A model generated the notes under the pieces. It was not told the origin of the DNA, did no database searches, and saw only the letters and a program-made list of their open reading frames with translations. Positions 15,672-20,169 of a DNA stretch of 20,169 bases are shown piece after piece (within the stretch, counting starts at the first letter, position 1; each line of letters opens with the position of its first letter). The position numbers and the translations under genes were made by a program. The stretch is from UBA10002 sp964373775 (GTDB lineage: Bacteria > Patescibacteriota > Minisyncoccia > Phycocordibacterales > UBA10002): positions 1-20,169 of the forward strand of contig CAYJWA010000010.1 of assembly GCA_964373775.1 (NCBI GenBank). The letters run 5' to 3'.

Positions 15672-15677
15672 ATAGTA
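15672..15677 (-). promoter_or_regulatory. -10 box TACTAT of the PBP gene (leaderless spacing)
   Basis: TACTAT on the minus strand ends 6 nt before the ATG at 15665. No convincing -35 hexamer is present. Confidence 0.5.
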
Positions 15678-15690
15678 GCACAACTAAAGA

Positions 15691-15827
15691 AAATCCGAAG
15701 CGCGAAATCCGAAACTCTAAACAATATTTAAATTCTAAATGAGAAATTCTAAACGAGTCCCTGTTCTGGATTTGTTATTTTGGTTATTAGGATTTGTTTC
15801 GAATTTCGAGATTCGAATTTCGGATTT
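15691..15827. repeat. Inverted repeat family C, copy 1 ('gaaatccgaaa' words)
   Basis: Long imperfect hairpin between the divergent PBP and tyrS genes. The left arm 'aaatccgaagcgcgaaatccgaaac' pairs with the right arm 'gtttcgaatttcgagattcgaatttcggattt' in imperfect register. Aligned by eye, the whole element resembles 18227-18367 along its full length, with shared stretches such as cgaaatccgaaa, taaacaatat and gatttgtttcg. Confidence 0.85.
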
Positions 15828-15835
15828 AACTGTGG

Positions 15836-15841
15836 TATAGT
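15836..15841 (+). promoter_or_regulatory. -10 box TATAGT of tyrS
   Basis: TATAGT ends 7 nt before the tyrS ATG at 15849. The expected -35 position falls in the family C repeat and shows no consensus. Predicts a leaderless tyrS mRNA. Confidence 0.5.
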
Positions 15842-15848
15842 ATTTGGT

Positions 15849-17072
15849 ATGTCAATTTTGAATAAAAAGCCATCCGCCATTGTTGACGGCGCGAAGATTG
15901 AGGAAATTCTTACTCGCGGCGTGGAACGGATTTATCCGAGCGCGGGGTTTTTGGAAAAGCGGCTCAAAAGCGGGGAGCGGCTCTCGCTGTATCTCGGCAT
16001 TGACCCGACGGGACCGACGCTCCACTTTGGGCACATGATTCCACTTCTGAAACTTCGACAGTTTCAGGAGTTGGGGCATAAGATAATTTTGCTCATCGGG
16101 GATTTTACGGGCATGGTTGGCGACCCGACGGACAAAAGTTCCACGCGCAAACAACTCTCCAACGAGGAGGTATATGCAAACCAGTTATGCTATAAGGAAC
16201 AAGCGGCTCGAATCATCTCCTTTAAGGGCGAGAATCCGGCGACGATACAGCACAACTCGAGATGGCTCGGAAAAATGAATCTGATAGATGTTATCGGGCT
16301 CTCCGCAAATCTGACTCACGCGCAGGTCATAAAGCGCGATATGTTTCAAGAGCGTATTAAAGAAGGGAAAGACCTTTATCTCCATGAATTTTTATACCCC
16401 CTGATGCAAGGCTACGACAGCGTCGCGATGGATGTGGACGGCGAAGTTGGCGGTAACGACCAGACATTCAATATGCTCGTCGGGCGCGACCTTATGAAGA
16501 AGTTGAAGAACAAAGAGAAGTTCGTGCTCGCTCTGAAGCTCCTGGTTGACCCAACGGGGAAGAAGATGGGCAAGACCGAGGGAAACATGGCTGCGTTCTC
16601 TGATGCCCCAGGCGAGATGTTCGGCAAAGTGATGAGCTGGTCGGACAGCATGATTATTCCGGGGTTTGAACTATGCACGACGATTCCTCTTGCGGAAGTG
16701 GAGGCAATGAAGCGCGAACTTGAAGGCGGTACTAATCCAAAAGAAATTAAATTAAAGCTCGCTGAAGCAATTGTTTCTCTTCTCTACAGCGGCGCGGAAG
16801 CAAAAAAAACCCGCATTTCGTTCGATGCAACATTTACTGCACGGGAAGCACCCAGAGATGTACAAGTGATAAGGGCCACAGAGCACGAGCTTCTCATAGA
16901 CGTTGTTGTAAAGACTGGGATTGTAATCTCGAAATCAGAGTTTCGGCGGCTACTTGAAGACGGGGCAATTTCACAGTATGAGTCTGGTGAAAAGATTATC
17001 GCTGACACATTCCCCGCCAAGAAAGGAACCTATCGTATAGGGAAACACCGATTCGTAAAAATTGAACGTTGA
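15849..17072 (+). CDS. tyrS: Tyrosyl-tRNA synthetase
   Basis: Class I synthetase that charges tRNA-Tyr. 407 residues. Seen: 'YLGIDPTGPTLHFGHM' with the HIGH-type signature HFGH (59-62); 'GDFTGMVGDPTDKS'; the amino-acid-binding region 'FLYPLMQGYDSVAMDVD' followed by 'VGGNDQTFNMLVGRD'; the KMSKS-type loop KMGKT (239-243); and a C-terminal S4 RNA-binding domain from about residue 340 ('SKSEFRRLLEDGAIS'). The QG-D spacing and KMxKT loop place it nearer to the TyrZ-type branch than to E. coli TyrS, as far as can be judged by eye. The in-frame extension to 15780 runs into the family C repeat and is rejected. It ends in a strong terminator. Confidence 0.95.
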   Translation: MSILNKKPSAIVDGAKIEEILTRGVERIYPSAGFLEKRLKSGERLSLYLGIDPTGPTLHFGHMIPLLKLRQFQELGHKIILLIGDFTGMVGDPTDKSSTRKQLSNEEVYANQLCYKEQAARIISFKGENPATIQHNSRWLGKMNLIDVIGLSANLTHAQVIKRDMFQERIKEGKDLYLHEFLYPLMQGYDSVAMDVDGEVGGNDQTFNMLVGRDLMKKLKNKEKFVLALKLLVDPTGKKMGKTEGNMAAFSDAPGEMFGKVMSWSDSMIIPGFELCTTIPLAEVEAMKRELEGGTNPKEIKLKLAEAIVSLLYSGAEAKKTRISFDATFTAREAPRDVQVIRATEHELLIDVVVKTGIVISKSEFRRLLEDGAISQYESGEKIIADTFPAKKGTYRIGKHRFVKIER

Positions 17073-17075
17073 ATC

Positions 17076-17108
17076 AAACAAAAAATCCCAAGTTGGGATT
17101 TTTTGTTT
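17076..17108. terminator. Intrinsic bidirectional terminator after tyrS
   Basis: AAAAAATCCCAA (17080-17091) and TTGGGATTTTTT (17093-17104) are perfect reverse complements, extended by flanking caaa/tttg pairing to about 16 bp. A T run follows on both strands, so it can stop tyrS from the left and the minus-strand genes from the right. Confidence 0.9.
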
Positions 17109-17151
17109 TGTCGGCATAGTTCTGCGTCAGGTCTGCATCCGTCTGCGCTCG

Positions 17152-17271
17152 TCAGAGGTTGTCAATATCATCAAACGAATCTTCCACCATGTCCGGGTCA
17201 ATTTCTTTTTCTTCTCCCTCGGCGCCGTCTTCGGGGACAGCGGCACCCGGGTTCGCTGTGTCATCGTCCAT
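17152..17271 (-). CDS. Small acidic ORF of unknown function (39 aa)
   Basis: Reads MDDDTANPGAAVPEDGAEGE, then EKEIDPDMVEDSFDDIDNL. Sixteen of 39 residues are Asp or Glu, against a single Lys and no Arg or His. No family is recognised. The ORF is co-oriented with ruvC and lies just before the shared terminator. Its ATG sits at the base of a 14-bp inverted repeat (17270-17374), so the hairpin would lie in its leader. The strongly biased composition and 'DPDMVEDSFDD' helix-like end argue for real coding, but its short length makes chance possible. Confidence 0.4.
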   Translation of the reverse strand: MDDDTANPGAAVPEDGAEGEEKEIDPDMVEDSFDDIDNL

Positions 17272-17374
17272 CCCGTTAGAAGTTCATCTTATAGTCAGAG
17301 TTGACTCTGCGCACTTCGATGAACTTAAATTTTGTCCCACGGACCCCGCTTCCGAGCAAGACTTCTAACGGGAT
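17270..17374. repeat. Inverted repeat with perfect 14-bp ends (family H)
   Basis: ATCCCGTTAGAAGT at 17270-17283 and its exact reverse complement at 17361-17374 bracket 77 bp of less symmetric sequence that has a smaller gttcatc/gatgaac pairing. The perfect ends and defined size suggest a discrete element, or a leader hairpin for the small acidic ORF. Confidence 0.75.
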
Positions 17375-17457
17375 CCATAGTTGTATGCTTATCCTGCTAA
17401 TTCTTGTAAGCGCCTTCATTTGTATCAAACCTGTTTTTCTTTGCAAGTATGGGGGGC

Positions 17458-17567
17458 TGTGGACAACGGGAAGATATGAAGTATGGAACAGGGAACATGA
17501 AATATGGAGCATATGAAATAAAACACCCTCACCCGCCATGTGTTTCATGTTCCCTATTTCATGTTCC
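17458..17567. repeat. Inverted repeat family D, copy 2 ('ggaacatgaaata' words)
   Basis: GGAACATGAAATA at 17492-17504 pairs exactly with 17555-17567. The right arm runs into the last codons of ruvC (WNMK-stop). Words such as gaagtatgg, catgaaatatgg and tttcatgttcc are shared with the dnaA upstream region (10056-10240). TGTGGACAA (17458-17466), a DnaA-box-like sequence on the other strand, lies at its left end, mirroring TTGTCCACT at 10086. The rest of the tyrS-ruvC gap (17378-17457) shows nothing further. Confidence 0.75.
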
Positions 17568-18219
17568 ATTTCTCTGACGCAAGACACGCGAGCCCCACTG
17601 CAATCGCGTCATACTCGTCGTCCAGCCGGGACTTATTCTCCCTTTGTAAAAGGGAGTGCCGAGTCTGCGAGGCGAGGGATTTCTTCTCCCTTATCAAAGG
17701 GAGCACCGCCTTTTCCCGCCTGCGCCGAAGCGGCTTCGGCGGGCAGGTCGGCGGGAGGGGTTTATTCTCCCTTTTGTAAAGGGAGTACGCCGTCTTCGGC
17801 GGGAGGGATTTCTCCTCGGGAAGCGTCACCAGTTTCTTCACCATCTCTGTTACTTGCCGCTTGTCGCTCCTGCCATAGCCCGTTACTGCGATTTTAATTT
17901 GAAGGGGAGTATACTCAAAAACCTTGAGTCCCGCCCGCGCGGCTTCCACGAGCACTGCGCCCCGCGCCTCCGAAACTGGCATCACGGTTTTCTGGTTCGT
18001 GTGGAAAAAAAGCGTCTCAATCGCAAGCGCATCGGGCTTCCACTTTGCAATTGTTTCTGCAATCGCGTCTGCAATAGCGAGAAGCCGCTTTTCGCGGGCG
18101 AGCGTCTTTGATGTCTGAATGCATGCGGAATAGAGCAGCGCCTCTTTCTGCTTTGGCAGTTTTTCCACTATGGCAATACCGAGCCGCTCGTATCCGGGGT
18201 CAATCGCGAGTACGCGCAT
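17554..18219 (-). CDS. ruvC: Holliday junction resolvase RuvC with an in-frame repeat insertion
   Basis: Endonuclease that cuts Holliday junctions with RuvAB. Start 'MRVLAIDPGYERLGIAIVEK' carries catalytic Asp7; 'PDALAIETLFFHTNQKT' carries Glu68; 'DDEYDAIAVGLACL' carries the last pair (Asp201, Asp204, spaced as in E. coli Asp138/Asp141). All four acids are kept. The protein has 221 residues against about 160-170 normally. The excess is residues 137-199, between 'KKLVTLPEE' and 'DDEYDA', encoded by three repeat units (17626-17811) and rich in Pro, Lys and Arg. Removing it leaves a standard-length protein. The start at 18219 is chosen because the upstream frame runs into the family C repeat. 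The gene follows yebC, a common neighbour. Confidence 0.93.
   Translation of the reverse strand: MRVLAIDPGYERLGIAIVEKLPKQKEALLYSACIQTSKTLAREKRLLAIADAIAETIAKWKPDALAIETLFFHTNQKTVMPVSEARGAVLVEAARAGLKVFEYTPLQIKIAVTGYGRSDKRQVTEMVKKLVTLPEEKSLPPKTAYSLYKRENKPLPPTCPPKPLRRRREKAVLPLIREKKSLASQTRHSLLQRENKSRLDDEYDAIAVGLACLASEKWNMK
17626..17811. repeat. Three hairpin-bearing repeat units inserted in frame in ruvC
   Basis: Three units each begin with a palindrome of type CTCCCTTT-n-AAAGGGAG (at about 17637-17656, 17694-17704 in the shorter form, and 17767-17784) and continue with a GC-rich part ending GCGGGAGGG-like. The middle unit holds GCCGAAGC-G-GCTTCGGC (17724-17740). In protein the units read LYKRENKPL, LIREKKSL and LLQRENKSR, so the repeat is visible at both levels. 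The whole block is 186 nt, a multiple of three, without a stop in the ruvC frame. Confidence 0.85.
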
Positions 18220-18226
18220 AAAGTTT

Positions 18227-18367
18227 GAAATACGAAGCACGAAATCCGAAATCCTAAACAATATCTAAATCTCAAATCAGAAATCTTAAACGGAGTTTCT
18301 GTTTTTGAACTTATAATTTTGACTATTGAGATTTGTTTCGGATTTCGATATTCGAATTTCGAATTTC
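18227..18367. repeat. Inverted repeat family C, copy 2 (between yebC and ruvC)
   Basis: GAAATCCGAAA (18241-18251) pairs exactly with 18336-18346. The outer words gaaatacgaagcac and cgatattcgaatttcgaatttc continue the pairing imperfectly. Full-length similarity to 15691-15827 is visible by eye. The element begins 7 bp upstream of the ruvC start and ends 13 bp from the yebC stop, so it fills the gap. Confidence 0.87.
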
Positions 18368-18380
18368 CGTTTTTGTAAAT

Positions 18381-18950
18381 TTATTCTGCATTTACAAAAA
18401 CGGCTTGCACCTCCTCGTTCGCCTCTAGCGTTTCTACGAGTTTATCCAGCTTCTCCAAGTCCGCGTTTCCAAGCTGAACTGTTGTTGTCGCCTTCCATTT
18501 CTCAATTTTATTCGTGTCATTCGCGCTCATTCGTGTATTAGTATCGTGTCTCTCAAACGCCCACACCGCGGCTCCCGGTGCAGCAAGATTCCCCCCGTTC
18601 TCGGCGAGAATATGTTTTATCTCGCTCGCGGTGCGATTGCGGCTGTCCGTGAGGACTTCAATTAGCAGCGCTACTCCTCCGGGTCCGTAGCCCTCATATA
18701 AAATCGCCTCAAGCGCCGCGCCCCCGCTCTCGGTCGCTTTCTTAATCGCCCGCTCAATATTGTCGTTCGGCATATTCTCCTTCCGCGCCCGCTCTATCGC
18801 CGCGCGGAGCGCCGGCGCGTCTTTGTTCCCCTTCGCCGCCCGCGCTTCATTTGCAATGAGTTTCGCATACTTAGAAAACACCTGACTCTTCTTCGCGTCG
18901 GTCTTGCCCTTTTTCTCTTTTATTTGTTTCCATTTCGAATGCCCTGCCAT
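18381..18950 (-). CDS. yebC: YebC/TACO1-family protein, third domain apparently replaced
   Basis: YebC/TACO1 proteins act in translation (relief of stalling at proline stretches) and some were described as transcription regulators. The N-terminus is canonical: 'MAGHSKWKQIKEKKGKTDAK', 'ENMPNDNIERAIKKA', 'YEGYGPGGVALLIEVLTDSR', 'NRTASEIKHILAENGGNL'. The C-terminus 'LDKLVETLEANEEVQAVFVN' also matches the family's last helix and strand. In between, the family has some 60-70 residues (the AGAED...F...L region). Here 'AFERH' is followed by only about 18 odd residues (DTNTRMSANDTNKIEK), coded by DNA of the intergenic 'acgaat' word type. Total 189 residues against about 240. The protein may still fold without this domain or may be impaired. 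Confidence 0.92.
   Translation of the reverse strand: MAGHSKWKQIKEKKGKTDAKKSQVFSKYAKLIANEARAAKGNKDAPALRAAIERARKENMPNDNIERAIKKATESGGAALEAILYEGYGPGGVALLIEVLTDSRNRTASEIKHILAENGGNLAAPGAAVWAFERHDTNTRMSANDTNKIEKWKATTTVQLGNADLEKLDKLVETLEANEEVQAVFVNAE
18501..18547. repeat. Family B-like word repeat inside yebC
   Basis: On the minus strand the words gatactaat, acacgaatgag, cgcgaatgac and acgaataaaatt follow one another. They resemble the intergenic words at 19985-20065 (actaatatacgaat, acgaatggctacgaataaaat) and 12952-12990. It stays in frame and encodes a short Asn/Thr/Arg-rich linker. Confidence 0.6.
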
Positions 18951-19771
18951 TGTTTTACGAGATTAAAGACTTTTGACGCATCTAATTTCCGTTTGGAATG
19001 CTTGAGTAAAGGTAAAATAGCGGTAAATATTCTTCCCAAATCCCGCCTATTATATACGAATATACCAAAAACATCTTTGTTGGACCGTATGCCGTTCATT
19101 ACAGAACCCGCGGCGCGCACAAAGTGTAACTTTGTGTTTACTTCAACGCGGGGGAGTATCTGCGACTGGATTGAAGATAATATTTCCTTATCCTGACTTT
19201 TAATGCCAAAAAAGGGCTGTCCCCGGTTATTCAAACCACAAAATCCTTCAGCGTCTATATATCCGGCGAGAAAGCACAGCGAATATTTTTTTGATTGTAG
19301 AATCCACAACTCCACCGTTTTCGGTTTCGGGACAAGAAAAGAAAACGAATTGTTTAGAAAGCATCGGACTTTTGTTGCACCGCGTTTATCCTGTCCATTC
19401 CTCCTAACATGGCCGTACGGTTTGAACAAATCAAACATAAGGCACACTTGTTCTGGTCTGGTAGTGTTTGTATGTACTTGAATTGTCGGGCTGTTAGGAT
19501 GTGTTTTGCGTATATGTAGATCGCCAAGGCGAAACCCGATCAGGTATGCTTTATCGGCTTTATTGCCATCAAAATCCTTGCGCGGGTATCTCGGAGGAGT
19601 CAGGGCCTTCCCTTCCTGAATCGTCCGCGTTTTAATGCGGTATTTCCGCAGGCGGCTCATTATTGTCGTTTGATTGCAGGAAAACACCTTCGCAATCTGA
19701 AACGAGCTTAATTTCTGGCGAACATACAAATTCACCAATTTCTTCCGAGGGATTTCTATACATGTGGGCAT
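18920..19771 (-). CDS. HTH plus LAGLIDADG endonuclease-like protein
   Basis: 283-residue free-standing protein. The N-terminal part (about 10-47) looks like a helix-turn-helix ('SSFQIAKVFSCNQTTIMSRL'). Two LAGLIDADG helices follow: 'KAYLIGFRLGDLHI' (74-87) and 'LCFLAGYIDAEGFCG' (165-179); the acidic residues expected for catalysis (Asp84 in LGD; Asp173/Glu175 in YIDAEG) are present. So it may be an active homing endonuclease or a regulator derived from one, as in WhiA-like proteins. The last 31 nt overlap the yebC start, so the pair is co-transcribed and perhaps translationally coupled. Its base composition is visibly more AT-rich than yebC, consistent with transfer. No intron or intein is seen in yebC. 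A TATACT box lies 6 nt before the ATG. Confidence 0.82.
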   Translation of the reverse strand: MPTCIEIPRKKLVNLYVRQKLSSFQIAKVFSCNQTTIMSRLRKYRIKTRTIQEGKALTPPRYPRKDFDGNKADKAYLIGFRLGDLHIRKTHPNSPTIQVHTNTTRPEQVCLMFDLFKPYGHVRRNGQDKRGATKVRCFLNNSFSFLVPKPKTVELWILQSKKYSLCFLAGYIDAEGFCGLNNRGQPFFGIKSQDKEILSSIQSQILPRVEVNTKLHFVRAAGSVMNGIRSNKDVFGIFVYNRRDLGRIFTAILPLLKHSKRKLDASKVFNLVKQWQGIRNGNK

Positions 19772-19777
19772 AAACTA

Positions 19778-19783
19778 AGTATA
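19778..19783 (-). promoter_or_regulatory. -10 box TATACT of the LAGLIDADG gene (leaderless spacing)
   Basis: TATACT on the minus strand ends 6 nt before the ATG at 19771. No consensus -35 is visible. Confidence 0.5.
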
Positions 19784-19941
19784 TCACATGCTTTTCTTTT
19801 CGCCCCCGCTTGAGGATGATGTTTAGAATTTTAGAATGTCCGTTTGCGCAGTTTTCATATCGCCATTGTATCACAGCGCCGTTTTTGTCTCTCCGTGCGA
19901 GCATAAAGCTTCTTGAAAGTCCCGCAAATGCGGAGCGCTGG

Positions 19942-19970
19942 TTGTCCTCTTGTAACAGCCATGCTATCAT
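19942..19970 (+). promoter_or_regulatory. Possible rightward promoter
   Basis: TTGTCC (19942-19947), a 17-nt spacer and TATCAT (19965-19970), reading to the right into the repeat block. An ATG at 19980 follows but closes after 12 codons, so any target gene must lie beyond the window. The stretch 19784-19941 shows nothing else recognisable. Confidence 0.3.
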
Positions 19971-19979
19971 TTTTATTAG

Positions 19980-20160
19980 ATGAACATACTAATATACGAA
20001 TTATGCGAATATACCTAGTCCGACCGTTGGTCGAACGGTCTAGGACGAATGGCTACGAATAAAATACCCTGCGCTCCCTGCCTACGCCGACCTGTCTGCT
20101 CTGCGTGCAGGGACCACGCACAGGCAGAGGCTTCGGCAGGCAGGCGCGCAGGGTCAAATC
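19980..20160. repeat. Repeat block: family B words, palindrome and GC-rich long hairpin (family I)
   Basis: 19980-20013 and 20045-20065 hold family B words flanking a hairpin at 20014-20044 (CCTAG/CTAGG and ACCGTT/AACGGT pairing). Next to it, CCCTGCGC (20067-20074) pairs exactly with 20146-20153 and encloses an imperfect GC-rich hairpin (cctgcctacgccgacctg against caggcagaggcttcggcaggcagg) with an inner GCGTG/CACGC stem. The motif gcttcggcaggcagg (20130-20144) nearly matches gcttcggcgggcagg in the ruvC insertion (17733-17747). No gene is seen in 19772-20169. Confidence 0.75.
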
Positions 20161-20169
20161 GGGGCGACC

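Noticed and set aside
17276..17587. 103-codon minus-strand ORF ending 'TKFKFIEVRRVNSDYKMNF'
   Set aside because: It crosses the family D and family H inverted repeats and the ruvC 3' end in another frame; the low-complexity Met/His-rich start is translated repeat.
19632..19970. 112-codon minus-strand ORF upstream of and overlapping the LAGLIDADG gene
   Set aside because: No recognisable motif; its second half is an out-of-frame reading of the LAGLIDADG 5' end, and no promoter matches its start.
1..20169. CRISPR array, tRNA, rRNA, tmRNA or insertion sequence
   Set aside because: No regularly spaced direct repeats with unique spacers, no cloverleaf or rRNA signature and no transposase were seen; the repeats present are inverted word-type elements.

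Overview
The window looks like a chromosomal replication-origin region of a Patescibacteria/CPR bacterium, most likely a Parcubacteria-type lineage. The reasons are the moderately GC-rich genes with UGA used as a stop, the short stripped-down versions of housekeeping proteins, and a VirB4-type ATPase locus with the Parcubacteria-style two-TM pilin that starts 'DYIPLAPI' after its signal peptide. Shine-Dalgarno sequences are nearly absent before start codons. Taxonomy is inferred from gene style; there is no 16S gene here.

Layout. (1) 1-7835, plus strand: a type IV secretion or pilus-like locus. It holds a 5'-truncated VirB4/TraC ATPase, a two-TM protein with a Pro-rich and charged tail, a secreted beta-rich protein, a VirB2/TrbC-like pilin with a long C-terminal extension, and a membrane-anchored TolB-like propeller. 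Two toxin-antitoxin pairs sit between these genes: Phd/RelE (intact) and DUF433/DUF5615 (toxin frameshifted). (2) 7953-10059, minus strand: the classic rpmH-rnpA-yidC-khpB cluster; rpmH is only 44 codons and easily missed. (3) 10244-12907, plus strand: dnaA and dnaN, with a perfect DnaA box and AT-rich DNA between them (putative oriC). (4) 13155-15665, minus: a class A penicillin-binding protein. (5) 15849-17072, plus: tyrS, ending in a strong bidirectional terminator. (6) 17152-19771, minus: a small acidic ORF, ruvC, yebC, and an HTH plus LAGLIDADG endonuclease-like gene overlapping yebC. (7) 19772-20169: repeat-rich DNA with no recognised gene.

The most unusual signal lies in the repeats. 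Most of the longer intergenic gaps contain a long imperfect inverted repeat of about 70-180 bp. Each is built from its own short reiterated word (ACCAATATAC, AATTATTCTAATT, AAAGCACAAA, ATGAAATATG, GAAATCCGAAA and so on). Several families recur in two gaps of this window. Related repeat DNA also appears in frame inside two core genes. ruvC carries about 63 extra codons made of three hairpin-bearing units, placed just before its last catalytic aspartates. yebC appears to have lost its third domain, replaced by about 18 codons of the same word type found between genes. This resembles, by analogy, the palindromic elements that invade coding genes in Rickettsia. At least seven genes also have a -10 box only 6-8 nt before the start codon, which suggests widespread leaderless transcription.
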